From Closterium sp. Naga37s-1 (taxonomy: Eukaryota > Streptophyta > Zygnematophyceae > Desmidiales > Closteriaceae), in assembly GCA_947471745.1 (NCBI GenBank), contig CANJKZ010000263.1, positions 1,222,501 to 1,286,500 on the forward strand: a DNA stretch of 64,000 nucleotides, in the 5' to 3' direction. The notes below the pieces were generated by a model that ran no database searches, had not been told where the DNA came from, and worked only from the letters and a program-made list of their open reading frames with translations. The translations under genes were made by a program, and so were the position numbers. Shown one piece after another: positions 20,040 to 31,222 of the stretch (its first letter is position 1; the number at the start of each line of letters is the position of its first letter).

Positions 20040-20160
20040 TTTTCTGCTGCTCAGCTTCTCCCTTTCCCTTAGCGTTTTCCGGGCATTTGCTCTTACGGTG
20101 TCCCGGCCGATTGCACGCGAAGCAGCGCCCTTTGAACGGTGCGGCAATGGCATTTGCGGC
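20040..20160 (-). pseudogene. G1 gag zinc knuckle
   Basis: RCFACNRPGHRKSKC gives a CX2CX4HX4C knuckle, followed by a Lys/Gln-rich tail and a TAG. This is the nucleic-acid-binding end of gag. The remaining upstream gag is missing because copia B begins at 20174. Confidence 0.85.
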
Positions 20161-20571
20161 GACAACACGTATCTGTCAGAATGTGAAAGCGAAAATGGTG
20201 AAACTAACAGCATGCAAAAGTACAAATACCAAACCCTAATCGGGTTGTACCCCATATGGACTACCCCACTACAGCCTACACAACATGCAACATATAAGTT
20301 TGACACACCTCCATAGGCAAAGTGGGGGAGAACAAGAGGTCACAAGACCAGTCAAGAAAAGCAAAGCAAGCTCAGGGTGGATCACGAAGTCACCACACAG
20401 TCTGAGCACAAGCAAGGGCCACAAGGCCAGTTCACATGCAGAGTTATATAATGGAGAACAAACAGTACAATGATCAAAACCTAGCAAGTGTAAGCATGCA
20501 TGTATAAGTATATAGGTCACAGTACAAGCAAAGTCAAGAAGTGAGCAAGTGAGGCCAAGTAGGCACAAGGC

Positions 20572-21850
20572 CTAAAACAGTAGAGAAACACTGATGATCA
20601 CAAGGCTGAAGTGCCTTGGTGAAGATATCAGCAGTGTTGGCCCGAGAGGCCACGTAAGCAAGACGAAGCTGACCACGTTGCTGCAACTCTCGAGCAAGGA
20701 AGTAATGCAGAGCGATGTGCTTCGTCCAGTGCTCCAGTCTGTGCTCCTAACACAAGGCAATCATGGCTTTGTTGTCGACGTACAGAACTGGAGGAGAACG
20801 AGGCGGCTCTCCCAAGTCGGTCAGCAGGTAGGTGAGCCAGCGTAACTCCTGTGCAGCCATGGCCCCTGCGTAGATCTCAGCCTCACAACTGGAGCTGAGA
20901 ACAGAAGAAGAGCGAGTAGACTGCCAAGAAACAGAGCCGGAGCCAAGACAAAAAGTGTAACCCTGTGACGACCGCTGCGTAGCCAAGTCGTCAACCCAAG
21001 AAGCGTCTGCGTGTCCAGTGAGGAGAACTGGACCCCGTCCTCCAAGCACGAGCCCCATGCCCGACGTACTGCACAAGTAGCGCAACACCCTCTTAGCGGC
21101 CTTCCAGTGCTCTGGTCGGTGTCTCCCGGGCGCAACGTAGAGTGCCAGGATGCTAAGAGGGTAGGCAAGGTCAGGTCGAGTGCAGGTCATCAGGTACATG
21201 AGGCAGCCAACAAGCTCTGGATACGGGCCACTCGGCTCTACGGACTCGTCCGAAGGTGGAGCTGAGAGCAACTGACTGGTAGGCAGAGGAGTGGACTGTG
21301 GTAAGGAGTACTGGAAGTCGAAGCGCTGAAGGACCTGCTGCACCATGTGTGATTGAGTCAAGGTAATGGTGCGCCGTGCTCTGTCCCGGGTGATCTGCAA
21401 GCCAACATAGCTGCACAGCTCACCCAGGTCTGTGCATGTGTGTCTCTTCTGCAGCTCCGAATTCACTAGGGTCAGTCCTTCAGTGTCAGCAGTGGCAAAG
21501 ACCAAGTCGTCGACGTACACGAGGATGTAGAACGGCGGCAACGAAGTGTCGGTGCGCAGAAACAGCGACGGGTCCGCAGTCGAAGGAGCAAACCCAAGAG
21601 CAGCAAGCGTCGTCCTCAGTGTGTCGTGCTACTCGCGAGGCGCCTGGCGGAGACCGTAGACTGGCCGCCGGAGGCTCCACTGGGTACTTGCAGGAAACGA
21701 CCCAGTGAAGCCAGGTGGGCGGCGCAGCCAGATGTCCTTGTGCAGGCTGTCCTGTAAGAAAGCTGTGCTGAAGTCAAGAGAGTGAATCTCGTAGTCACGC
21801 TGAGCGGCAACGTGCAGCAGTACCCAAAGAGTAGTCATCTGGACGCAAGA
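20572..21850 (-). pseudogene. Copia B RT (C-terminal part) and RNase H
   Basis: Open from MPPFYILVYVDDLVFATAD (active site intact) through DASWVDDLATQRSSQGY, SSCEAEIYAGA and YVDNKAMIALC, where a TAG (about 20749) replaces the CAG found in copies A and D. The sequence after the stop still reads as the normal RNase H end. The same TAG occurs in the plus-strand copy at 28205. Confidence 0.85.
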
Positions 21851-23146
21851 GGAGACGGCAGGGGGACACGCAGTGGAACAGAGGAAGGACGAAGTGCCTG
21901 CAGTGAGTGCCAGGGACAGGAGGAGGACGCGGACGCGGAACACGACGACCAGTGCGACCAGTCCGAACTGGCGAGGCAGGGCGTGACGCAGGCTCACGGT
22001 GCTCTGTAAGAGAGTCTGGCTGCTTAGTGTAAGGAGAAGGAGCAGGCAGTGGGGAGGCTGGCAGTAACTGTGGCTGCGAATGGTCAGGCGATGGACACAG
22101 TAGAGGTGGAGTAAGGTCAGCAAAAGACGGGAGACTTAGAACTTGCTGAAGCAGTGGAACGAAGTACGGTCGCGGCCGCACAGTGCCTCCAGAACCAGCA
22201 CCTCCAGCACCAGCACCCCCAGGGCCAGCGCCTCCAGCTCCGGGGTCTCCAGCTCCAGGGTCTCCAGCTCCAACGCCTGCAGCACCACCAGCTCTAGCAG
22301 CTCCAGCTCCAGTGCCTCCAGCTCCACTCCAGCAGCACCTCCAGCTCCAATGGCTCCAGTACCTCTAGTACGGACACCCCGGGACCAGCGGCTCCAGCAC
22401 CTCCAGCACCCCCAGGACTAGCAGCTCCAGTGCCTCCAGCACCAGGGCCTCCAGCGGCAGGCCCCCCGGCTCCAGCAGCGCCACTCTGAAGGCTCCAGCG
22501 CCGAGCAAACCACTCGCGCAGCTGCTGTGGAGAGAGAGGCTCCCGCCATGACGGGACACCCGTAGGACCTCCAGAGCCGCCAGGACCAGCAGCTCCAGCA
22601 CCTCCGGTACCTCCAGCTCCAGCGCCTCTAGCTCCAGGGTCTCCAGCTCCAGCGTCTGCAGTACCACCGGCTCCAGCAGCTCCATTACCTCCAGTATGAG
22701 CACCTCCAGGACCAGCAGCTCCAGCAACTCCAGGACCAGCAGCTCCAATGTCGCCAGCTATAGGGCCTCCAGCGGCAGGCCCCCCAGCTCCAGCACCGCC
22801 ACTCTGAAAGCTCCAGCGCCGAGCAAACCACTCGCGCAGCTGCGATGGAGAAAGAGGATCCCGCCGTGACGAGGCACCCGTAGGACGACCAGCAGACAAG
22901 GTACGTACAGGCTCAGCACGCTCAGGCTCAGCACCCCCAGGCTCAGCTCCCCCTGGCTCCGCACGCTCAGGCTCAGCACCCCCTGGCTCCGCACCCTCAG
23001 ACTCAGCAACCCCAGGCTCAGCACCCCCAGGCTCAGCACCCCCAGGCTCCACACGCTCAGGCTCAGCACCCCCGGGCTCCTCACCCCCAGGCTCCACACG
23101 CCCAGGCTCAGCACCCCTCGCAGCACCACCCCCACCAGCACCAGAG
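21851..23146 (-). pseudogene. Copia B Gly/Ala-Glu/Pro linker
   Basis: Repeats of [17 protein letters not shown] residues (22900-23110) and [14 protein letters not shown] residues (22190-22800), separated by two copies of a block reading PLSPQLREWFARRW. The internal duplication of the REWFARRW block shows the linker grows by unequal exchange. Confidence 0.7.
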
Positions 23147-24247
23147 TCAACAGCTACCTTGACAGGCTCGAAAGGGTCTACCTGGGACACACCTGAGGGG
23201 GCAGAACCCTGAGGGGGGAGGGGGTCTACCAGAGGAGGACCTGGTGTGAGGAAGAGCGGCGGGGGGGGGGGGGGGGGGGAGAGGGGCAGTGCGGTAGGGG
23301 AAGAGACGGTAAAAGGGAACCGACTTGTCAAACGTGACGTCCTGAGAGGGCAGGACACGGCGCGAGGTGGGGTGGTAAAACTGCCAGCCATGCGCGTCAA
23401 GGGGAAAATCAAGGAAGACACAGGGAATGGTGCGGGAGGAGAGCTTGTCCGCGGAAGTATCGCGGACAAAGGCACGAGATCCCCAGACCCGGAACACCGA
23501 CGCATCGCCAACCTCTCCCATCCAACGCAGTGTTGGCGAGGTCTCCGGCAAGGAGACTCGGGGCCAGAGGTTGAGCTGATGTGCAGCGTATCGGACCGCA
23601 AATGGCCACAGAAAATGGGGGGCAGCCGCATGGATCATGGAGGTATGAGCGACCTCCATGACTAAGCCAATGCGGCGCTCAGCAACCCCATTCTTCTGCG
23701 GAGAGGCCGGAAGCGTGAAAGACTGGGTGATGCCCTCCCCACGACAAAAGTCCCGCAAGAGGTCGAAGGCAAACTCACCACCTCTGTCAGAGTGCAGACG
23801 CAGGACCGGAAGGTCCGTGTCGAACCGCTCGCGGAGCTGGAGACGGATAGCGCGGATCCAAGGGATCAAAACATCAGGGACCTCCCCCTTGCTGCGCAAG
23901 GGGAAGACCGCGGTGTAACGCGAGTAGTCGTCAACAACCAGCAGAAAGTAACGCTCGCGGCTCTGTCCACGGATGCGGGCTGGGCCCCACACGTCCATGT
24001 GGAGAGTCTGCAGGGGAGCAGTTGTCGGGGGAAACGAGGAGGAGTGAGGAGCGGCGCCCTGCCGCCCCTCGACACAGGGAAGGCAGGGAGGGGCAGGCGA
24101 GGGTGGGAGGGGAGGCAGAGACCTGGGAAGACCAGAGACAAGGAGACGTGAGTGCATGCCACGGAGGCGTGCCACAGAGGGGTGACCAAGGCGGTGGTGC
24201 CAAAGGAGAGTCTGGTGCGACAGGGCGCGACACGAGCAAGGGGCCAC
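23147..24247 (-). CDS. Copia B GAG-pre-integrase and integrase
   Basis: Continuous 366-codon frame. HHRLGHPSVARLRGMHSR matches the pre-integrase zinc-binding block; integrase catalytic positions MDVWGP, LHSDRGGEF and NGVAERRIG (Asp, Asp, Glu) are all present, then WGSRAFV and FLDFPLDAHGWQFY of the core end. The frame continues into the start of the linker. Of the copia integrases here this is the only uninterrupted one with all three acidic residues. Confidence 0.85.
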   Translation of the reverse strand: MAPCSCRALSHQTLLWHHRLGHPSVARLRGMHSRLLVSGLPRSLPPLPPSPAPPCLPCVEGRQGAAPHSSSFPPTTAPLQTLHMDVWGPARIRGQSRERYFLLVVDDYSRYTAVFPLRSKGEVPDVLIPWIRAIRLQLRERFDTDLPVLRLHSDRGGEFAFDLLRDFCRGEGITQSFTLPASPQKNGVAERRIGLVMEVAHTSMIHAAAPHFLWPFAVRYAAHQLNLWPRVSLPETSPTLRWMGEVGDASVFRVWGSRAFVRDTSADKLSSRTIPCVFLDFPLDAHGWQFYHPTSRRVLPSQDVTFDKSVPFYRLFPYRTAPLPPPPPPAALPHTRSSSGRPPPPSGFCPLRCVPGRPFRACQGSC

Positions 24248-24860
24248 AAGCTGACCTGACGCAGACGCAGACGCAGCTACCCCAAAGCGACAGTGACTGG
24301 AGTGCGCAGTGGTGTGAGGTCAGTACAGTTGCGAAAGAAACAGCTGGACGCTCTAGAGTCTAGGGTGAAGGAAAGCTGTGCAGTCTGTGAGGTCGCCCCC
24401 GAGCCAGCGACAAAGGCTGGTGCTAGACTTGTGGTAGCTGCAGCTCCTACACAAAGACGCTCAGAGACGCCTGGACTGGAAACAACACACGTACCTAGAC
24501 TGGAAACACAGGTTTCTACTCGTGCAGCTGGGAAAGGTCGTAGACCAGGTAGGTGAGACTCAACTGGTGCAGTAGTGCGCTGGCGAAGACGCGAGGGCCA
24601 GTGTGGTGTAATAGGGTGAGGACCAAAACGCTCACGGTGGAGGTCGTCGAGTCGACGGTAGCAGCTGAACGTAGTGTGGTCAGGCTCCAGCAGGTAGTGC
24701 CAGCACCAGGGCCTGTCAGGGCCCGGTACCCGCAGGGGCTGACGTCTTGCCCACTGCTAGCTGAGCCACTGCTGGGGGCGCCACACTTTGGACCCGTAGG
24801 CCCCCACTGACGGGAGTGCTGCGACTGGCCCTGCTGCTGTAGAGCCCTAGTACACGCCAT
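24248..24860 (-). pseudogene. Copia B gag/protease remnant
   Basis: The protease motif reads DSRASSCFF (Gly replaced by Arg). Upstream, a CGYRALTGP...TTCW stretch resembles the gag Cys/His block of other copies. Frames change several times. Confidence 0.6.
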
Positions 24861-24867
24861 GTGAGCC

Positions 24868-25898
24868 TATGCTGCTGCTGATTCTGCTGGGGGGCAGCCT
24901 AAGTTGCTGCTGGTGCGCTGGGGGCAGCCTGTGCTGCTTTTGGTTCTGCTGGGGGGCAGCCTAGGCTGCTACTGGTTCTCCATGGGGCAGCCAATGCTGC
25001 TGATGGTGCGCTGGCGGTAGCCTAAGCTGCTGCTGGTGCGCTGGGGGCAGCCTATGCTGCTGCTGGTTCGCTGGGGGCAGCCTATGCTGCTTTTGGCTCT
25101 GCTGGGGGCAGCCTTAACTGCTACTGGTTTTGCTGGGGAGCAGCCAATGCTGCTGCTGGTGCGCTGGCGGCAGCCTATGCTGCTTCTGGTTCTGCTGGGG
25201 GCAGCCTACGCTGCTGCTGGTGCGCTAGGGGCAGCCTATGCTGCTGCTGGTGCTGCTGGCGGCAGTGTAATCGGCTGGGGCTACTGGCGGCGGGTGTAGC
25301 AGCTCGTGGGGAGGCGGGTTTCAGGTGGGGCAGCTGTTAAGGCAGCGGGCTACGGGTGGGGAAGGTGAGGCGGCGGTTCTCCAGGTTCGGTGGCGGATTT
25401 CAGGTCTGGGATGGCGGGTTCAGGTCTTGGGGCATAATTTGCAGGGGTGGGGCGGCGGGTTTCCAGGTGGGGCGGCAGGTTTCAGGTCTGGGGCGGGGGT
25501 GTGCAGGTCTGGGGGCGATTAAGACGGTGGGCTGCACGTGCGTGCGGCTGTTGCTGCACATGCGTGCGGTCGCGACGTACTAGCGCGGAGCTGCGCGTGC
25601 GACTAAGGCTGCGCGCGTACATCTGCTGCGCGCTAGAGGGCTGGGGGGCAACGCGCGGGGTAAAACGAGTGGGGAGCGGGGCAGAAAACCGTGTGACGCA
25701 AGGCAAAAACGGATGGGGTGCGGGGCAGAAACGGGTGACGCGCGATGGCGATGGGGGGCACGGTCTACTCGGGCTCTACAGGGCAGGGCGCTTCGGGCTA
25801 AGGGTTGCTACGAGGCGCGTGGGTGGTGGAACCATAGACTATCGAGAGAAATTTCGCCTAGGGGAAAAATCGCCTAGGGGGAACCTAGATCTATACCA
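24868..25898 (-). mobile_element. Fragment C: 5' leader of a different copia-like element
   Basis: Contains a 30-bp tandem repeat (GGGGGCAGCCTATGCTGCTG-like units, 24868-25270) and GGCGGGTTTCAGGT-type repeats (25310-25510), in the position that a leader minisatellite holds in the copia elements. It abuts an LTR at 25899 with a primer-like TGGTATAGATC on the minus strand. No gag is visible between it and copia B. B and C may be parts of one recombined element. Confidence 0.55.
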
Positions 25899-26029
25899 TG
25901 TTACGATATGAATGAATTGATAGAAAATGTGAAGTACAACCCTAGATATAGCAAACCCTAATCATCCAAGGAAGTAGAAATGTAATGCCTAGACTAACCT
26001 AAACAACACATATAAAATATATGTTGACA
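25899..26029 (-). repeat. 5' LTR of fragment C
   Basis: 131 bp. On the minus strand starts TGTCAACATATA and ends ATCGTAACA, followed by TGGTATAGATC. It is not clearly similar to copia B's 3' LTR, so the pair is mismatched. It is inserted in, or joined to, the linker region of the plus-strand copia at 26030. Confidence 0.7.
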
Positions 26030-28207
26030 GGTGCTGGAGGCGCGGGAGCTGCAGGAGTTACTGGAGGTGCAGGAGCTGCAGGAGCTGCTAGAGGTCCTGG
26101 AGCTGCTGGAGGTGCTGGAGGTGCTGGAGCTACTGGAGCTGCTGGTCCCGGAGTTGCTGGTACTGGAGCTGCTGGAGCTGGTGTTGCTGGAGGTGCTGGA
26201 GCTGTCGGTACTGGTACTGGAGACGCTGTGCGGCGGCGAACGTACTTTGTTCCCCTGCTTCGCCAGGTTCCTGGTCTCCAGCCTTCTACTGACCTTACTC
26301 CACCTCTATTGTGTCCACCGCCTGACCAGTCGCAGCCACAGTTACAGCCCGCCTCCCCACTGCCTGCTCCTTCTCCTTACACTGAGCAGACAGACTCCCT
26401 TACAGAGCGCCGTGTGCCTGCGTCTCGTCCTGCCTCGCCTATTCGTGCTGCTCGCACTGTTCGTCGTGTCCCGCGTCCGCGTCCACCCCCTATGTCTGCC
26501 ACTCACACTATGACACTTCGTCCTTCCTCTATTCCACTGCGAGCTCCCTTGTCGTCTCCTCCTGCGTCCTCTCTTCCTGACGGTCCAGACCCTGGGTCTG
26601 ACTTGGTTCGTGCTGCCAGTCCTACTGTCACACGTCTTCTAGCCACTGTTGTCACCGACCCTTCGTTTGAGTCCACTGCTGCGTCTGCCCTAGTTGCTGA
26701 GCTTGTCGACTTTGCTGCTGCGTGTCGTCTAGACTACGCAACTAGTCTTGTTGCTGAGTCTGAGTCTGTCTGTCCTCCATCCGTCGGGGGTGAGTGTGGT
26801 CTTTGCACGGACCTCCTTGAGGACAGGCAGGAGGACTTTGAGTGTCTTGCAGCTGCTGTACCTCATCTCGTATCCATGATGACTGCACCTGAGGGAGACC
26901 CGGATGCTCCAGACATCCCGACCCTAAACCCTAAACCCTACGAAGAGGCGATTACGTGTCCCTACTCCTCTCAGTGGCAGACAGCCATGGAGGCAGAGAT
27001 GGCATCCTGGAAGTCCACAGGCACTTACGTCGACGCAGTTCCCCCTCCTGGGGCGAACATAGTCGATGGCATGTGGATTTTCAGGGTGAAGCGGCCGCCA
27101 GGTCCTCCGCCTGCCTTCAAGGCTCGTTACGTTGCTAGAGGCTTTAGTAAGCGACAGGGAGTTGACTTCTTCCAGACCTTCTCCCCTACCCTGAAGATGA
27201 CCACTCTTTGGGTGCTGCTGCACGTTGCTGCTCAGCGTGACTACAAGCTTCACTCTCTTGACTTCAGCACAGCTTTCTTACAGGGCAGCCTGCACGAGGA
27301 GATCTGGTTGCGCCGCCCACCTGGCTTCACTGGGTCGTTTCCTCCAGGTACCCAATGGAGCCTCCGGCGGCCAGTCTACGGTCTCCGCCAGGCACCTCGT
27401 GAGTGGCACGACACACTGAGGACGATAATTGCAGCTCTTGAGTTTGCTCCTTCGACTGCTGACCCGTCGCTGTTCCTGCGCACCGACACTTCGCTGCCGC
27501 CGTTCTACATCCTCGTGTACGTCGACAACTTGATTTTTGCTACTGCTGACATTGAGGCACTGGCTCTAGTGAAGTCGGAGCTGCAGAAGAGACACACGTG
27601 CACAGACCTGGGTGAGCTGCGCACCTATCTTGGCTTGCAGATCACCAGGGTTAAAGCACCCCGCACCATCACCCTGACTCAGTCACACATGGTGCAGCAG
27701 GTCCTTCAGCGCTTCGGCTTCACTTGGTCCTCGCCACAGTCCACTCCTCGCCACATGTACCTGATGACCTGCACTCGACCTGACCTTGCTTACCCTCTCA
27801 GCATCCTGGCACGCTACGTTGCGCCCGGGAGACTCAGACGAGAGCACTGGGAGGCCGCTAAGAGGGTGTTACGCTACTTGTGCAGTACGTCGGGCATGGG
27901 GCTCGTGCTTGGAGGACGGAGTCGAGTTGTTCTCACTGGCCACACTGACGCTTCTTGGGTTGACGACTTGGCTACGCAGCGGTCGTCACAGGGTTACACT
28001 TTTTGTCTTGGCTCCGGCTCTGTTTCTTGGCAGTCTACTCGCTCTTCTTCTGTTCTCAGCTCCAGTTGTGAGGCTGAGATCTACGCAGGGGCCATGGCTG
28101 CACAGGAGTTACGCTGGCTCACCTACCTGCTGACCGACTTGGGAGAGCCGCCTCGTTCTCCTCCAGTTCTGTACGTCGACAACAAGGCCATGATTGCCTT
28201 GTGTTAG
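26030..28207 (+). pseudogene. Linker, RT and RNase H of the plus-strand copia
   Basis: Open for more than 700 codons but functionally damaged. The active site reads YVDN (LVYVDNLIFATAD) instead of YVDD; about 30 residues between QSTP and YLMTCTRPDLAYP are missing compared with copies A, B and D; and a TAG at 28205-28207 replaces the CAG codon after MIALC. At 26923-26940 the codons for a PRSYAE-like stretch are replaced by CCCTAAA telomere units that happen to keep the frame (LNPKPY). Confidence 0.85.
26923..26942. repeat. Interstitial telomeric repeat (CCCTAAA)2+
   Basis: CCCTAAACCCTAAACCCTA inside the RT-encoding region, where the sister copies have CCGCGCTCTTACGC. CCCTAAA is the plant-type telomere unit. 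Confidence 0.85.
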
Positions 28208-28646
28208 GAGCACAGACTGGAGCACAGGACGAAGCACATCGCTCTGCGTTACTTCCTTGCTCGAGAGTTGCAGCAGCGTGGTCAGCTTTGTCTTGCTTGT
28301 GTGGCCTCTCGGGCCAACACGGCTGATATCTTCACCAAGGCACTTCAGCCTTGTGATCATCAGCATTTCTGTAATATTTTTTGGCCTTGTGCCTACTTGG
28401 CCTCACTTGCTCACTTCTTGACTTTGCTTGTAGAGTGATCTATGTATTTATACCTGCATGTTTACACTTGCTAGGTTTTGATCACTGTACTGCTTGTTCT
28501 CATTATATAACTCGGCATGTGAACTAGCCTTATGGCCATTTGCTCATGCTCAGAGTGTTTGGTGACTTTGTGATCCACCCTGAGCTTGCTTTGCTTTGCT
28601 TGACTGGTCATGTGACCCCTTGTCTCCCCCACTTTGCCTATGGGGG

Positions 28647-28779
28647 TGTATCAAACTTATATGTCGCATGTTGTGTAGGCTATAGTGGGGTAGCCCATAT
28701 GGGGTACAACCCAATTGGGGTTAGTACTTGTACCCATCCTGTTACTAGTTCATTCATTCCTGCTCATCAGATTCTAACA
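28647..28779 (+). repeat. 3' LTR of the plus-strand copia
   Basis: 133 bp beginning TGTATCAAAC and ending ATTCTAACA, with the shared LTR core (GTGTAGGCTATAGTGGGGTAG, read around 28673-28693). Confidence 0.85.
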
Positions 28780-28984
28780 GTCTCCTTGCATTCTCCAGCC
28801 GTGCCTCCAGGGTGTCCACCACCCCTGCGTCACATACGGCGCCTACCATAGTGACTACCGCACAGCTGCCGGTATACAACACGCAATAGGTACGTGACCA
28901 CTACATCGGCCTGTCTGAAAGATATGTCGTGTGCCTTCCACGCTCACCGCACCATGTGGAGATAACTCTATCAATGGGAGCTAG

Positions 28985-30130
28985 GCTACGGGCTAGGCAC
29001 GAGGCAAGAGTGATCCCTGCGTTCCTTAGTCGTTTTCCTAGTGCACACACAGCTTGCTAGTTCAAAGGAAATTTGGCAAGAGTTCCACTAAGAAAAGTTC
29101 ACAACAATAGTACAAACAAGTTGGCAAGGCAAGACTACATTAGCGCTAGCATGCAAGCAGGTCAACTGCCAGCGCAGTATGGTCGACCACGTTCCAGCAC
29201 GACTTGGTTGACCGCGCTCCAGCAGTGCAAAGTCGCGGCTTGCCAACACTACAAGTCGACGGCGTGCCAACGTCGGAGGTCGACGGCGTGCCAGCGTTGC
29301 ATCCGCAGAACAGCAGCGCACCTGCTTCGCAGGTGCTCGCAGATGATTGACGCGCCATGCCTTGTCACTTGCACAGCGCACTCACCAAATCAACCTGGCG
29401 CTGACGTCTGCATCTGATCAGCCACGTCGACCTCGGGATACCACACCGAGATCGGCCTCGCCACTAACACCTGGGCGACTGTCGCGTGCCTCCGCAGAAC
29501 TTCGTCGCCCGGGTATCTTGGTCGACCTGGAAACCACCAAGTCAGCGTCGACTTCTTCAGGGAAGGTTGACCAGAAGTTGTATGTGCTCGTCGACTACCC
29601 AAGTCGACGACCACAAGCCGCCTTCATCAATTCGGCCACTCCCTAGGTCGGCGGCCCCAAGTCGGCGCCTCCCCTCTTCGTGCCCGTCGACCGCTCGGGT
29701 CGACGACCACCACCTGTCGACCTTGTCAGGTCGACCACACCCTTGGTCGACCACCTCAAGGTCGACAACACTCCTGGTCGACCAGCTCCATGTCGACCAG
29801 CACATCTGTCAGCCGACCACTCCTAGTCGGCTTCACCAGGTCGGCGTCACCAAGTCGACGCCCTGTCAGGTCAACCTCCCAAGTCGACCTCCCGAAGTCA
29901 ACACTCTCCCAGGTCGACGTCCTCCTCGTCGACCACCAGGTTGAAGTCGGCCGCCGGCTCCCAAAGTCGGCGGCTCTGTAGTGGCCCCGTGCAGGTTGGC
30001 CAAACCTGTCGACCAGCTCACCCAAGATGGCGCCGCCAACTGCTGCAGGCCGGCTGCACTACCTACACACCCGATCACAAGGTAGGCTCTGCCCAAGCAA
30101 GGACGGGGCCAACCATAACTCCCGTTGACA
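28985..30130 (-). repeat. GTCGAC-rich dispersed repeat, copy 2
   Basis: Inverted, diverged copy of 25-668 plus 8075-8345. On the minus strand it begins TGTCAACGGG at 30130, passes CTTGCTTGGGC and 'ctttgggagccgg', then dozens of GTCGAC words. It truncates element H exactly after residues corresponding to the RT MCI block. The lower border is approximate. 28780-28985 is unassigned. Confidence 0.6.
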
Positions 30131-30767
30131 CGATGCACATCGTTGGAGTAAAGAGAACCAGTGCGTCATAGGGAGATGTGGATTGGTGGATCTGTTTTTT
30201 GTCTAGTAGATACTCAATCTTCTTCTTCATGTCTGTCAGTTCGGTCGGACTGAGGCGGCATGGTGCGCGTGAGACGGGTTTCCCACCTGGTTCCTCCACG
30301 ATCTCATGCTCGTGTTTTCGCGTTGGAGGCGCTCTAGCAGTCATGTCATCCGGCATGATATCCTTGTACTCCTCTAATACTTCCTGTACTACTGCAGGTG
30401 GCTCTGAGTTCTTCTCCTTCTCTGCTGATGCCATTACCAATCGTAGGTAACCCGTGTTACTCTCCTTCACTGTTCGTTCGAACCGTGCAAGTGCCGTTTC
30501 CGATACATCCCCTATATCCGTCCAGCTGCGCAGCTCCACACGTATCCCATTGTTGTAGATGCACGCCTTCCAGTTGACCCAGTCTATCTCATGGTTGAAC
30601 CGCTTCAGAAAATGACGCCCCAGGATGAAATATAATCTCTTGATATTCGTGATCGGCAACGTCGGCTTCCACCTCAACGCCCCTATCTGCAGCTGTAGTG
30701 TTGACTCGCCGTGGATTGGAAGCTTTGTACCGTCCACCATCGTTGATGTCATGTGGGTCTCCTCCAA
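30131..30767 (-). pseudogene. Element H protease C-terminal part and RT start
   Basis: Reads LHGRHFLKRFNHEIDW-like (FILGRHFLKRFNHEIDW) then RKHEHEIVEEPGGKPV, LSPTELTDMKKKIEYLLDKK and SPYDALVLFTP, which is the usual Ty3 path into RT. It ends at MCIV where the GTCGAC repeat begins, so palm and active site are missing. Confidence 0.8.
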
Positions 30768-31222
30768 GGACTCTTTTCCAATGTCCCGCAGTCACACACC
30801 GAGTGGGACGCACCACTATCCACCATCGCCTGGAGGCGTCGCCCGTTGCAGATCACTTCGAGGAGTAGTGGCTGCTGCCACTCTAAGTTGCTGTAGATGG
30901 TCTTGCTTACAAGATCATAGGGTACATCAAATGTATCATCCCTAGATATTGCGCTCAAAGTTGCATACTCGATATCAGTTTTCAACTGAGCAAGGTTAGA
31001 AGGATTTATCCGAGGCCGATTCACCTTCTCCTGGGCCTGAAACCTTCTCCTAAGCCTTTGCAGCAGTGTAGGCTTCACCCGTGGGGAAGGGTGGGGAGCC
31101 TTAACAACGTGCTGCTGGGAGAGAATATTAACTCCTCGGAACGCTCGACCCGTATCAACGCTGCGGAGTAGGGTCCCCATATGTATCATCCCTTGGTCCT
31201 GCGCTCGAAGCTGCTGTCTCAA
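30768..31222 (-). pseudogene. Element H retropepsin N-terminal part
   Basis: QAMVDSGASHSVCD carries an intact D-S-G-A-S protease active site. Frame is broken shortly after (about 30760). Upstream lies the second copy of the duplicated RINPSN block. Confidence 0.8.

Larger units (their letters stand above)
14770..20173 (-). mobile_element. Gypsy G1: chromovirus, 5' end cut by copia B
   Basis: Ty3/gypsy element in transcription order (minus strand): zinc knuckle, protease, RT, RNase H, integrase, chromodomain, polypurine tract, 3' LTR. Protease-RT-RNaseH-integrase order plus a chromodomain identifies a chromovirus. It is interrupted by a 1.37-kb LTR element at 18543-19916 and ends abruptly at 20173 where copia B's LTR begins. 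The 3' LTR (about 14770-15097) resembles the LTR of gypsy F (45068-45412). Several stops and frameshifts make it defective. Confidence 0.9.
20174..24860 (-). mobile_element. Copia B: 5'-truncated copia element, minus strand
   Basis: The 3' LTR is 20174-20305 (132 bp, TGTCAGAATG...TTTGACA) with a G-rich tract just inside it. RNase H/RT (20572-21850), linker (21850-23200), an intact-looking integrase frame (23147-24247) and broken protease/gag remnants to about 24860 follow. There is no matching 5' LTR: the next LTR at 25899-26029 has different sequence. A deletion removes the RT N-terminal region (about 21840) and another removes the protease C-terminal part (about 24285). Confidence 0.85.
26030..28779 (+). 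mobile_element. 5'-truncated copia element, plus strand
   Basis: Starts inside the Gly/Ala linker at the junction with the C LTR and runs through RT and RNase H to its 3' LTR. A polypurine-like ATGGGGG precedes LTR 28647-28779 (133 bp, TGTATCAAAC...TCTAACA). LTR sequence resembles those of copia A and B on the coding strand. Gag, protease and integrase are absent. Confidence 0.88.
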
